Assembly (NCBI RefSeq): GCF_000282655.1
Contig: NZ_AKIV01000064.1
Span: forward strand, 1 to 64,000
DNA from: Polaromonas sp. CF318
Lineage (GTDB): Bacteria > Pseudomonadota > Gammaproteobacteria > Burkholderiales > Burkholderiaceae_C
Reading direction: 5' to 3'
DNA: 64,000 bases
The translations under genes and the position numbers were made by a program. Positions 56,056 through 64,000 of the stretch are shown here, piece after piece. Position 1 is the stretch's first letter, and each line of letters begins with the position of its first letter. A model generated the notes under the pieces. The model was given only the letters and a program-made list of their open reading frames with translations. It did not search any database and was not told the DNA's origin.

Positions 56056-56111
56056 TCTGAAACCTACAAATTACGGGAAAGTTACAGGGGCCGCTATTAG
56101 CAAAGCCCTTG

Positions 56112-56140
56112 ATTATACGTAGAAACCCCTGCACCCCCAT
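56112..56140 (-). promoter_or_regulatory. Probable promoter of the atp operon
   Basis: On the minus strand TATAAT (56117-56112) is a consensus -10 about 60 bp upstream of atpI; the -35 position (56140-56135) is ATGGGG, poor. A GC-rich stretch ending in T6 (CCCG-GTAG-CGGGG-TTTTTT on the minus strand) lies just upstream. The promoter is inferred from the -10 and position. Confidence 0.55.
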
Positions 56141-56250
56141 AAAAAACCCCGCTACCGGGTGAATTAGGGGCCTCTCAAGCGCGCGCCAAGGCAGGCGGCA
56201 GGTGGTGGTTCACAATGGGCTGACTCGCAACGCCCCACTGAAAGATCCCC

Positions 56251-56697
56251 ATGCACGCCCTGATGAAATTCCTGCACCTCGCCGCCGCCATCGCCTGGCT
56301 GGGCGGGATTTCCTTCATGCTGTTCGCCCTGCGCCCCGCCGCGGCCGAACAGCTCGCGCCGCCGCAGCGCCTGCCCCTGATCGCGCAGGTTCTGCGGCGT
56401 TTCTTCGTCGGGGTGTGGGCCGGCATCGCGGTCCTGCTGCTGACGGGACTGGCCATGCTGCTGGCCGTCGGCATGAAAAGCGCGCCCACCGGCTGGCACA
56501 TGATGTTCGGCCTCGGCCTTTTGATGTTCGCGCTTTTCGGCCACCTGTATTTCGGCCCCTTCCGCCGCCTCAAGCAGGCCGTGGCCGCGTCCGACTGGCC
56601 CGAAGGCGGGCGCCGTGTCGGGCAGATCGCCACCCTGGCCATGGCCAATCTCGCACTGGGCGCGCTGGCCATCGCCGCCGTCATTTTTCTCGCGTGA
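56251..56697 (+). CDS. CopD-family membrane protein
   Basis: 148 residues, four membrane helices: MHALMKFLHLAAAIAWLGGISFMLF, VGVWAGIAVLLLTGLAMLL, HMMFGLGLLMFALFGHLYFG, ANLALGALAIAAVIFLA. Histidines in helices 1 and 3 match the CopD pattern. Possibly copper or haem related. The stop overlaps the next start (GTGA). Confidence 0.82.
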   Translation: MHALMKFLHLAAAIAWLGGISFMLFALRPAAAEQLAPPQRLPLIAQVLRRFFVGVWAGIAVLLLTGLAMLLAVGMKSAPTGWHMMFGLGLLMFALFGHLYFGPFRRLKQAVAASDWPEGGRRVGQIATLAMANLALGALAIAAVIFLA

Positions 56698-57224
56698 AGA
56701 AGGCGCGGCCCGAACCCCGAAAAAAAGCCGGCTGGCTGGAGCGCCTGAAGGCGTCGGTGCCGACCCGTGAGGCGCTGGCCGCCCATCCCTGGCTCAGGCC
56801 CGTGGCGCACCGCCTGCTGGACCCGCAGCTGTGGCGGCTGCAGCACGAAGCCGTGGCGCGCGGCGCGGCCATAGGCATCTTCTGGGCCTTTGCCCTGCCC
56901 TTCGCGCAAATCGTCGCGGCCGCCGCCCACAGCGTCTGGTGGCGCGCCAATATTCCCGTCGCCGTCGGCATCACTTTCATCACCAACCCCTTCACCGTGG
57001 GTTTCTGGCTCTGGCTGGCTTACCAGGCCGGCAGCCTGCTGCTGGACGCGCCGCCGCCGGTTCCCATGTCCGAAGGCGCGGGTGTCATCGGCTGGCTGGC
57101 TTCGTTTGGCGGGCCTGCCATACTGGGCATGGGCCTGTTCGCGGTGCTGGGCTCCACCACCGGCTACCTGCTGGTCAAGCTGGCCTGGCGTTTGCGCATC
57201 TGGTTCAAGCGCCGCCGCCGTTAA
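56694..57224 (+). CDS. DUF2062 membrane protein
   Basis: 176 residues from GTG 56694. A basic N-terminus (MKKARPEPRKKAGWLERLK) precedes RLQHEAVARGAAIGIFWAFALPFAQ, NIPVAVGITFITNPFTVGFWLWLAYQAG and C-terminal FGGPAILGMGLFAVLGSTTGY: the DUF2062 pattern with three hydrophobic segments. Some relatives are linked to polysaccharide or lipid synthesis; role here unknown. Confidence 0.88.
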   Translation: MKKARPEPRKKAGWLERLKASVPTREALAAHPWLRPVAHRLLDPQLWRLQHEAVARGAAIGIFWAFALPFAQIVAAAAHSVWWRANIPVAVGITFITNPFTVGFWLWLAYQAGSLLLDAPPPVPMSEGAGVIGWLASFGGPAILGMGLFAVLGSTTGYLLVKLAWRLRIWFKRRRR

Positions 57225-57296
57225 GCACCGGACCCTGGACAATCGGGTATTTACGCTTCTTTCTTTTTCTTCCTTCTTTCTTTGCTTCAAGCCACC

Positions 57297-58199
57297 ATGA
57301 CCACGCTTTCCCCCAGCCTTCCCGACACGCCCTGCTACCTCAACGGCGAATACACCCCCCTCAAGGACGCCAAGATCAGCGTGATGGACCGCGGCTTCAT
57401 CTTCGGCGACGGCGTGTACGAAGTGGTGCCGGCCTACGGCGGCCGGCTGTTCCGTTTTGAGCAGCACATGGCGCGCCTGGAGCGCAGCCTGGCCGAGCTG
57501 CGCATCCCGAACCCGATGACGCGCACCGAGTGGCAGGCCGTGGCCCTGAAGCTGGTCGCGGCCCACGCGCAATCCACCGCCGCGCCGGCCGGCGGCGGCA
57601 ACCAGCTGGTCTACATCCAGGTCAGCCGCGGCGTCGCCATGCGCGACCATCCCATGCTGCCCGGCCTCGCGCCCACCGTGTTCGTGATGGCCAACACCAT
57701 GAAGCTGCCCAGCGCGCAGCAGCGCGAAGCCGGCGTGGCCTGTGTGACGGCCGACGACTTCCGCTGGGAAAAAGCCCACATCAAAAGCACCAGCCTGCTG
57801 GGCGCGGTGTTCGCGCGCCAGATCAGCGTCGACGCCGGCGCGGTGGAAACCGTGATGTTTCGCGGCGAGCACCTCAGCGAAGCCGCTTCGAGCAACGTCT
57901 GGATCGTCAAGGACGGCAAGGTGCTGGGCCCGCCCAAGGACAACCTGGTGCTGGAAGGCATACGCTTCGGCCTGATCGAGGAAATCTGCCGCGCCGCCGG
58001 CATCCCCTTTGAGCTGCGCCGCATCACGCGCGCCGAAGTGCTGGCGGCCGACGAGCTTTTGCTGTCCTCGGCCACCAAGGAAGTGCTGCCGGTCACCCTG
58101 CTGGACGGGCAGCCCGTGGGCCACGGGCTGGAAAAGGGCAAGCCCGGCCCCATTTATGCCAAGCTGTACGCTCAATACCAGCGCGCCAAACAGGCCTGA
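57297..58199 (+). CDS. dat: D-amino-acid aminotransferase (class IV PLP)
   Basis: 300 residues from ATG 57297. MDRGFIFGDGVYEVVPAY, HIKSTSLLGAVFARQ (PLP Lys), SEAASSNVW and LLLSSATKEVLPV are class IV aminotransferase motifs. It interconverts D-alanine and D-glutamate or branched substrates. It is followed by DUF493, lipB and lipA, a conserved betaproteobacterial cluster. Confidence 0.93.
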   Translation: MTTLSPSLPDTPCYLNGEYTPLKDAKISVMDRGFIFGDGVYEVVPAYGGRLFRFEQHMARLERSLAELRIPNPMTRTEWQAVALKLVAAHAQSTAAPAGGGNQLVYIQVSRGVAMRDHPMLPGLAPTVFVMANTMKLPSAQQREAGVACVTADDFRWEKAHIKSTSLLGAVFARQISVDAGAVETVMFRGEHLSEAASSNVWIVKDGKVLGPPKDNLVLEGIRFGLIEEICRAAGIPFELRRITRAEVLAADELLLSSATKEVLPVTLLDGQPVGHGLEKGKPGPIYAKLYAQYQRAKQA

Positions 58200-58213
58200 A
58201 AGGACCCCTTGCC

Positions 58214-58531
58214 ATGACCACATCTCCCGACACCCCGAAAATCATCGGAGTCCCCGGCTCCGGGCCTGCGCGCCAGGAATCGCTGATCGAATACCCGTCA
58301 CAGTTTCCCATCAAGGTCATGGGCCACAAGGTGGACGGGCTGGTCGCCGCCATCACCTCGGTGGCGCACCAGTTCGACCCGGCTTTCGACGCCTCCACCA
58401 TAGAGCTGCGTGAAAGCAAGGGCGGCAAATACCTGGGCGTCACCGTCACTGTCACCGCCACCAGCCGCGAACAGCTCGATGAGCTCTACCGCACGCTGTC
58501 CACGCATCCCATGGTCAAGGTGGTCCTCTAG
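58214..58531 (+). CDS. DUF493/YbeD family protein
   Basis: 105 residues: IEYPSQFPIKVMGHKVDGLVAAI and LDELYRTLSTHPMVKVVL match YbeD. It precedes lipB in many proteobacteria. Function not settled, possibly a ligand-binding regulator of lipoate metabolism. Confidence 0.92.
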   Translation: MTTSPDTPKIIGVPGSGPARQESLIEYPSQFPIKVMGHKVDGLVAAITSVAHQFDPAFDASTIELRESKGGKYLGVTVTVTATSREQLDELYRTLSTHPMVKVVL

Positions 58532-58549
58532 GCCACGATAACGCCGCAA

Positions 58550-59236
58550 ATGCAGGCAGAACCACGCCACCTGGGCCGGGTCGACTACCTGCCCACCTAC
58601 GAAGCCATGCAAGCCTTCACGGCCGCCCGCCACCCGGGCGCCGATGAGGGCGAGGCCGACCAGCTGTGGATTTGCGAGCACCCGCCGGTCTATACCCAGG
58701 GCCTGGCGGGCAAGCCCGACCATGTGCTCAATCCCGGTGCCATCCCGGTGGTGCAGACCAACCGCGGCGGCCAGGTGACCTACCACGGCCCCGGCCAGGT
58801 CGTGGCCTATCCGCTCATTGACTTGAAGCGCGCCGGCTACTACGTCAAGGAATACGTCTACCGCATCGAGGAATCGGTCATCAAGACCCTGGCGCACTTC
58901 GGCGTCACGGGCCACCGCGTGGCCGGCTCGCCCGGCATTTATGTGCGCCTGGACGACCCGGCCTCGCACGCCGCGCTGACCGGCCCGATGCACCCGGCCG
59001 ACCCGTTTCGCGGCCTGGGCAAGATCGCGGCCCTGGGCATCAAGGTCAGCCGGCACTGCACCTACCACGGCGTGGCGCTCAATGTGGCCATGGACCTGGA
59101 ACCCTTCTCGCGCATCAACCCTTGCGGCTACGTAGGACTGCAAACCACAGACCTTTCTACAATCGGGGTATCGGCAAGCTGGCAGGACGCCGCGGATGTG
59201 CTGGGCCGCAAGCTCGCCACCTACCTGGCGCCTTGA
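58550..59236 (+). CDS. lipB: Octanoyl-[acyl carrier protein]:protein N-octanoyltransferase LipB
   Basis: 228 residues. Motifs [53 protein letters not shown] (catalytic Lys) and NPCGY (catalytic Cys). Attaches octanoate to lipoyl domains for LipA. 47 nt before lipA. Confidence 0.96.
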   Translation: MQAEPRHLGRVDYLPTYEAMQAFTAARHPGADEGEADQLWICEHPPVYTQGLAGKPDHVLNPGAIPVVQTNRGGQVTYHGPGQVVAYPLIDLKRAGYYVKEYVYRIEESVIKTLAHFGVTGHRVAGSPGIYVRLDDPASHAALTGPMHPADPFRGLGKIAALGIKVSRHCTYHGVALNVAMDLEPFSRINPCGYVGLQTTDLSTIGVSASWQDAADVLGRKLATYLAP

Positions 59237-59283
59237 AGTTCCCTGAAGCGCAAAGCCACCCGCCGCCAACACGAAACACACCC

Positions 59284-60321
59284 ATGAGCACACCCGACCC
59301 TCTCCAAGCCCTCGCCAACCCCGTGGTCCGCGAGGTCCAGGCCCTGGAAGGCTACAACCCGCTGGCCAAACAAAAGGCCGCGGCCAAGCTCTCGCGCATC
59401 CCCGTCAAGGTGGTGCAGGGCGAAATGCTCAAGAAGCCCGACTGGATCCGCGTCAAGGCCGGCAGCCCGACCACGCGTTTTTACGAGATCAAGCAGATCC
59501 TGCGCGAGAACAAGCTCAACACCGTCTGCGAGGAAGCCAGCTGCCCCAATATCGGCGAATGCTTCGGCAAGGGCACGGCCACCTTCATGATCATGGGCGA
59601 CAAGTGCACGCGCCGCTGCCCGTTCTGCGACGTGGGCCACGGCCGGCCGGACCCGCTGGACGTCAACGAGCCGCTGAACCTGGCGAAAACCATCGCGGCC
59701 CTGAAGCTCAAATACGTAGTGATCACCAGCGTGGACCGCGACGACCTGCGCGACGGCGGCAGCGGCCATTTTGTCGAATGCATCCAGAAAATCCGCGAGC
59801 TCTCGCCCGCCACCACGATTGAAATCCTGGTGCCCGACTTCCGCGGCCGCGACGACCGCGCGCTCGAAATCCTCAAAGCCGCGCCGCCCGACGTGATGAA
59901 CCACAACCTCGAAACCGCGCCGCGCCTCTATAAAGAAGCGCGCCCCGGCAGCGACTACGCCTTCAGCCTGAACCTGCTCAAGAAGTTCAAGGCCCTGCAC
60001 CCCGATGTGCCGACCAAGAGCGGCATCATGGTGGGCCTGGGCGAGACCGACGAGGAAATCCTGCAGGTCATGCGCGACATGCGCGCCCACAACATCGACA
60101 TGCTGACGATCGGCCAGTACCTCGCGCCGTCGACCAGCCACCTGCCGGTGCGCCGCTACGTGCACCCCGACACCTTCAAGATGTTCGAGCAAGAGGCCTA
60201 CAAGATGGGCTTTACCCACGCCGCCGTGGGCGCCATGGTGCGCAGCAGCTACCACGCCGACCAGCAGGCCCACGCCGCCGGCGTGGCCGACAAGGCCGAC
60301 GCGGCGGCTGCCGCCCTTTGA
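59284..60321 (+). CDS. lipA: Lipoyl synthase LipA
   Basis: 345 residues from ATG 59284. Two [4Fe-4S] clusters: [12 protein letters not shown] (auxiliary) and [11 protein letters not shown] (radical SAM). The C-terminal RSSYHADQQ carries the Ser ligand. Inserts sulfur into octanoyl-lipoyl domains. An Ala-rich tail ends the protein. Confidence 0.97.
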   Translation: MSTPDPLQALANPVVREVQALEGYNPLAKQKAAAKLSRIPVKVVQGEMLKKPDWIRVKAGSPTTRFYEIKQILRENKLNTVCEEASCPNIGECFGKGTATFMIMGDKCTRRCPFCDVGHGRPDPLDVNEPLNLAKTIAALKLKYVVITSVDRDDLRDGGSGHFVECIQKIRELSPATTIEILVPDFRGRDDRALEILKAAPPDVMNHNLETAPRLYKEARPGSDYAFSLNLLKKFKALHPDVPTKSGIMVGLGETDEEILQVMRDMRAHNIDMLTIGQYLAPSTSHLPVRRYVHPDTFKMFEQEAYKMGFTHAAVGAMVRSSYHADQQAHAAGVADKADAAAAAL

Positions 60322-60331
60322 TCCACGGAAC

Positions 60332-61042
60332 ATGAACGCGCCGCAAGGCTCCCTGTCGCTGCGCCGCTACGGCGCCTCGCACGGCAGCCATGCGCACCCG
60401 CATTTCCAGATCCTGCTGGGCCTGGACGGCGTGCTCGAACTTGAGGTGCAGGGGCGCGGACGCCGCATCGCGGCCGGCCAGGGCTGTGTGATCGCGCCCG
60501 GCGAGCACCATGACTTCGAATCGCGCGAAGGCAGCCGCTGCATCGTGCTGGACACCCCACACGCCGGCTGGGCGCGCTGCGCCGCCGACCCGGCCCATGC
60601 CGAACAGGCCCTGGCACTGGGCAACTACCTGGCCCACGCGCTGCAGCAACGCGGCAGTCTGGCCCAGCACTACGGTCCGGCCCTGCTGCTGGAATCGTGG
60701 CAGCCGCTGACGCAGCATGCGCCGCGCACCACGCGCTACCGCCGCCCCATCGACTGGGAACAGCTGGCCGCCTGGACGCAGCAGCGCCTGCACGAACCGC
60801 TCAGCGTGGCGCAGCTCGCCGCACAGGTATTTTTAAGCCCCACGCAGTTCGCCGCGCGCTGCCGGCGTGAAACCGGCCTCAGCGTGATGCACTGGCTGCG
60901 CCGGCAACGCCTGGAACTGGCCTTGCGGCTGCGCGACCGCGGCATGAGCGTGGCCGACACCGCGCTGCACTGCGGCTACCACTCGCCCTCGGCGCTGACG
61001 GCCGCGCTCAGGCGGCAGTCGAACGCTTCCCAAGCTCAATAA
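60332..61042 (+). CDS. AraC family transcriptional regulator
   Basis: 236 residues: N-terminal cupin (HPHFQILLGLDGVLELEV, APGEHHDFE) and C-terminal double HTH (SVAQLAAQVFLSPTQFAARCRRE, HCGYHSPSALTAALRRQ). Its target is not evident; the neighbouring genes do not suggest one. Its stop overlaps the convergent lipoprotein gene by 7 nt. Confidence 0.9.
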   Translation: MNAPQGSLSLRRYGASHGSHAHPHFQILLGLDGVLELEVQGRGRRIAAGQGCVIAPGEHHDFESREGSRCIVLDTPHAGWARCAADPAHAEQALALGNYLAHALQQRGSLAQHYGPALLLESWQPLTQHAPRTTRYRRPIDWEQLAAWTQQRLHEPLSVAQLAAQVFLSPTQFAARCRRETGLSVMHWLRRQRLELALRLRDRGMSVADTALHCGYHSPSALTAALRRQSNASQAQ

Positions 61043-61230
61043 CGATAGGGGTTGTTGGGCCGGCGGTCGTAGCGGTCGCTGACACCGTCGCCGTCACGGT
61101 CATAGCGCGGGCCAGGGCCGGGGCCGCCGCGGTAATGCGGCCCGTTGTCGTAAGGCACGGGATAGGCCACGCAGCCCGACAAGGCCAGAAAGCCCACCAG
61201 CGAGAGCAGGAGGATGGAAAGCTTTTTCAT
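61036..61230 (-). CDS. Small lipoprotein with Asp/Arg/Pro/Tyr-rich tail
   Basis: 64 residues. MKKLSILLLSLVGFLALSGC is a lipoprotein signal (LSGC); the rest is VAYPVPYDNGPHYRGGPGPG and RYDRDGDGVSDRYDRRPNNP. The DRDGDGVSDRYD segment resembles a Ca2+-binding loop of TSP3 type. No known family. Confidence 0.8.
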   Translation of the reverse strand: MKKLSILLLSLVGFLALSGCVAYPVPYDNGPHYRGGPGPGPRYDRDGDGVSDRYDRRPNNPYRY

Positions 61231-61475
61231 GAGGGTCTCCTTGAGGCCGCAGGCCTCGGTTTGTTGTCAGAACATCTGCACCTTCATTGAACGCGCCACC
61301 CGCACCCGGGAAGTGTCCGGCACACGCCCGCCAGGTGAAACTGGTTACCGGATGTAGGCATTCCTGTAGGACGGCAGGCGCACATGGCTCTGGCGCAGGC
61401 CCTTAAACGTCATTGCGCGCTGGAACAGCGTCGTTGCGCGACGATGCCCGGCGCGGCGGCTTTTATCCTCGCCGC
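61231..61475. other. 245-bp intergenic region, nothing recognised
   Basis: Between the divergent lipoprotein and EamA genes. It presumably holds both promoters, but I see no clear -35/-10 pair, operator or RNA gene. Confidence 0.4.
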
Positions 61476-62315
61476 ATGCCTGCCAATCTTTATGCACTCG
61501 GCGCCATCGCCCTCTGGGCCTTGTTGGCCTCGCTCGGCGTGTCGCTCAAGCACGTGCCGCCCTTTTTGCTGACCGGCGCCGCGTTGCTGGTCGGCAGCAC
61601 ACTGGCCCTGCCCTTTGTGCTCAGGGACAGGCGGCAATGGCGCATCCCGCCCGCCACACTGGCCCTGGGCATCTACGGCCTTTTCGGTTTTCACTTCCTG
61701 CTCTTTATCGCGCTGCGCCACGCGCCCGCCGTCGAGGCCAACCTGGTCAACTACCTGTGGCCGCTGTTCATGGTGGTGCTGGCGCCGCTGTTTCTTCGCG
61801 GCGTGCGACTGCGCGGCGTGCATGTGGCCGCCGCCCTGCTGGGTTTTGCCGGCGCAGCCATCGCCATCCTGGGCGCGGCCGGCGGATCTTCTGCGGGCGG
61901 CTGGTCCTGGGGCTACCTGCCGGCGTTGGGCTCGGCCTTTATCTGGGCCAGCTACTCGCTGCTGACCCAGCGCGTGCCGGCTTTTCCCACGGCGGCCATA
62001 GGCCTGTTCGGCTTGGTGTCGGGCCTGCTCTCGCTGCTGTGCCACTGGGCGCTGGAGCCGGCGGCGATCCTGTCGGCGCAAGACTGGGGGCTGCTGGCCG
62101 TGATGGGCCTGGGCCCGCTGGGCGCGGCCTTTTTCCTCTGGGACAAAGCCCTCAAGCTCGGCGACGCCCGGCAGATAGGCATCCTGAGCTACCTCACGCC
62201 GCTGGGCTCCACCGCGCTGCTGATGGGGGTCAGCGGCCGCGCGCTGAGCTGGAGCATAGGCCTGGCCGCGGCGATGATCATAGGCGCGGCGGTGCTGGGC
62301 ACGCGGGCGCGCTAG
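61476..62315 (+). CDS. EamA/DMT family transporter (probable metabolite exporter)
   Basis: 279 residues from ATG 61476, about ten helices in two EamA repeats (MPANLYALGAIALWALLASLG and GWSWGYLPALGSAFIWASYSLL). Typical of 10-TM drug/metabolite exporters such as aromatic-amino-acid exporters. Its end overlaps the convergent MFS gene by 38 nt. Confidence 0.9.
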   Translation: MPANLYALGAIALWALLASLGVSLKHVPPFLLTGAALLVGSTLALPFVLRDRRQWRIPPATLALGIYGLFGFHFLLFIALRHAPAVEANLVNYLWPLFMVVLAPLFLRGVRLRGVHVAAALLGFAGAAIAILGAAGGSSAGGWSWGYLPALGSAFIWASYSLLTQRVPAFPTAAIGLFGLVSGLLSLLCHWALEPAAILSAQDWGLLAVMGLGPLGAAFFLWDKALKLGDARQIGILSYLTPLGSTALLMGVSGRALSWSIGLAAAMIIGAAVLGTRAR

Positions 62316-63753
62316 GGCGCGCCGCCAGCGCGCGGCTGCCGAGTGCCAGGGCCAGCGCGGCGGCGGCCAGCACGGCCGCGACCGCGAAGCTGATGCGCAT
62401 GCCGCCGGCCACCGCGTCTGGGCTGGCCGCCGTGATGTCGCTGGCCGCCGAGGCCAACGCGAACACAGCACCCATGACGGAAGCCCCTGTGATCAAGCCC
62501 AGGTTGCGCGACAGATTGAGCAGGCCGGAGACCACGCCGCGCCGGTCCGTCGGCACATCCACCATGACCGCCGTGTTGTTGGCGGCCTGGAACAGCTGGT
62601 AACCCGGCGTCAGCACGGCGATGGCGGCGAGATAGCCCGCCAGGCCGAACAGCCCCGGCAGCACCGAAAGCGCCGCCGAGCCCGCCACCATGGCGGCCAG
62701 CCCCGCGGCCACCATGACCGACGCGCCCAGACGGTCGACCAGCCGGCCCGCCAGCACACCGCTCAGCGCGGAAATCACCGGACCCACCGACAGCACCAGC
62801 CCGACCATGGCCGTGCCCAGCCCCAGCGCGCGGGACAAATAGAAAGGCCCGACCACCAGCGTCGCCATCATCACCGTGGCGACCAGCACGTTCATCACGA
62901 GGCTCGCGCTCAGCACGCGGTCGCGGAACATCGCCAGCCGCAGCAGCGGCGATGCGACCCGCGACTGGGTGAGCACAAACAGGCCAGCACCCAGGGCCGC
63001 CGCCAGCAGCAGCGCGATATTGAGCGGACCGAAACTGCCGCGCCCCAGGGTCACGGCCAGTGCATAGGCCGCGAGCGCCAAAGCCAGCAGCAGCGTGCCC
63101 AGCGCATCAAAACCGGCCTTGCCGGTTTTTTTGGCACCGGCCGCGCGGTCCGGCGGCAGGTAGCGCCAGGCCAGGAACAGCGCCAGCAGCCCCAGCGGCA
63201 GGTTGACGAAAAACAGCGCCCGCCAGCCCAGGCCGGCGATCAGCACGCCGCCCAGAGAAGGGCCCAGGGCAGTGCCCACCGCCGACATGGTTCCCAGCAG
63301 TCCCATGGCGCTGCCGGTCCTGGCCTTGGGCACCGTCTCGCCGACAAAAGCCATGGTCAGCGCCATCATCACGGCGGCACCCAGGCCCTGCAGCGCGCGG
63401 GCCGCCACCAGCAGCCCCAGCGTGGGCGCGGCGGCGCACAGCAGCGAAGCCGTTGTGAACAGGCCAATGCCGGCCAGCAGCAGGCGCCGCCGCCCGAGCA
63501 TGTCGCCCAGCCGCCCGGCGCCCACGATCAGGGTGGTGATGGCCAGCAGGTAGGCCAGCACTATCCACTGCACCTCCTGAAAAGACGCGTTGAAGGCCTG
63601 CGCCAGCGTGGGCAGGCCCACATTGGCGATGCTGGTGCCCAGTGCGGACAGCAGCATGGACAGCGACAGGCTGGCCAGCGCCCAGCGGACCGCGGGCGGC
63701 ATGGGCGGCGATGCCGCGCCGGCACCGGGTTTTGCAGGGATTGGTTTGGACAT
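62278..63753 (-). CDS. MFS transporter, DHA2-like multidrug exporter
   Basis: 491 residues from ATG 63753, which has a GCGGAG ribosome site. About 14 membrane helices; motif A GRLGDMLGRRRLLLAGIG after TM2 and motif C-like GTALGPSLGGVLIAGLGW in TM5 are those of proton antiporters. Divergent from a LysR gene, its likely regulator. Confidence 0.9.
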   Translation of the reverse strand: MSKPIPAKPGAGAASPPMPPAVRWALASLSLSMLLSALGTSIANVGLPTLAQAFNASFQEVQWIVLAYLLAITTLIVGAGRLGDMLGRRRLLLAGIGLFTTASLLCAAAPTLGLLVAARALQGLGAAVMMALTMAFVGETVPKARTGSAMGLLGTMSAVGTALGPSLGGVLIAGLGWRALFFVNLPLGLLALFLAWRYLPPDRAAGAKKTGKAGFDALGTLLLALALAAYALAVTLGRGSFGPLNIALLLAAALGAGLFVLTQSRVASPLLRLAMFRDRVLSASLVMNVLVATVMMATLVVGPFYLSRALGLGTAMVGLVLSVGPVISALSGVLAGRLVDRLGASVMVAAGLAAMVAGSAALSVLPGLFGLAGYLAAIAVLTPGYQLFQAANNTAVMVDVPTDRRGVVSGLLNLSRNLGLITGASVMGAVFALASAASDITAASPDAVAGGMRISFAVAAVLAAAALALALGSRALAARPSAPACPAPPRL

Positions 63754-63872
63754 GGACTCCGCTTTCTTATTTAGACAAGGCCCGAAACAGGGCTGTCCCA
63801 AGCGTAGGTTTTTGCCGGACATAGCGGAAGACGCAGCATTTGCACTTTATTCGTGCGTTTGACGCCATGCCA

Positions 63873-63886
63873 AGCGCAAATGCGCT
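63873..63886. promoter_or_regulatory. Palindrome in the MFS/LysR divergent promoter
   Basis: AGCGCA-AA-TGCGCT, 6-bp perfect arms, 12 bp upstream of the LysR start and 120 bp upstream of the MFS start. A likely LysR autoregulatory site. Confidence 0.5.
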
Positions 63887-63897
63887 ATGGTGCGGGC

Positions 63898-64000
63898 ATG
63901 TCCATGCCTGATTTCAACCTGCTGGTGGTCCTCGACGTGCTGCTCGCCGAAGGCAGCGTGGCCGGCGCGGCCCGGCGTTTGCGGCTCAGTCCCTCGGCCA
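63898..64000 (+). CDS. LysR family transcriptional regulator (partial, N-terminus only)
   Basis: ATG 63898 starts MSMPDFNLLVVLDVLLAEGS, then VAGAARRLRLSPSA, the first helices of a LysR HTH; the frame is cut by the right edge of the window. It is divergent from the MFS exporter. Confidence 0.85.
   Translation, partial: MSMPDFNLLVVLDVLLAEGSVAGAARRLRLSPSA

Overview
The window is GC-rich, densely packed chromosomal DNA from a betaproteobacterium, most likely a Burkholderiales/Comamonadaceae relative (Polaromonas, Rhodoferax or Variovorax type). This is inferred from codon use, a complete atpIBEFHAGDC operon, the dat-DUF493-lipB-lipA cluster, the cytochrome c5/YheT/tRNA-Arg neighbourhood and porins of Burkholderiales type. 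No 16S rRNA gene is present, so the genus is not settled.

Layout. 1-6008: yraN (partial) diverging from rsmI, a Bcr/CflA exporter, a small lipoprotein, a DnaQ-like exonuclease and gamma-glutamyltransferase. 6048-15219: first two-partner secretion (TPS) locus on the minus strand: exported alpha/beta hydrolase, TpsB-porin fusion, TpsA adhesin, second exported hydrolase, then ggt. 15507-18588: a frameshifted ornithine-cyclodeaminase-like gene and two LysR regulators. 18589-19863: a dicarboxylate/amino-acid symporter. 19815-31411: second TPS locus on the minus strand: exported hydrolase, TpsB-porin fusion, TpsA, exported argininosuccinate-lyase-like protein, HMW1C-type protein N-glycosyltransferase. 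31792-34696: LysR diverging from a Gfo/Idh/MocA oxidoreductase and a sugar-phosphate-isomerase-like gene. 34750-42226: remnant of a P-loop gene, then a TetR-controlled RND efflux cassette and an SDR, ending beside the 3' end of a tRNA-Arg gene (possible island). 42343-48493: cytochrome c, hydrolase, LemA/TPM and small genes. 48711-56055: F1Fo ATP synthase operon. 56251-64000: CopD, DUF2062, aminotransferase, lipoate synthesis, AraC, two transporters and a partial LysR.

The most unusual content is the pair of TPS loci. Both carry a 1014-residue protein in which a complete FhaC/HMW1B-like transporter (signal peptide, POTRA domains, first beta-barrel) is followed in the same reading frame by a complete Burkholderiales general-porin barrel. 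I know of no described system of this kind. Each fusion gene lies directly upstream of a TpsA adhesin rich in N-X-S/T sequons. Locus 2 also encodes an HMW1C-like glycosyltransferase, which would glycosylate such sequons, and an exported lyase. Both loci begin with an exported alpha/beta hydrolase, and in both the gene after tpsA overlaps its end by 14 nt. I read this as a glycosylated-adhesin export system with a built-in porin; the function of the porin half is unknown.
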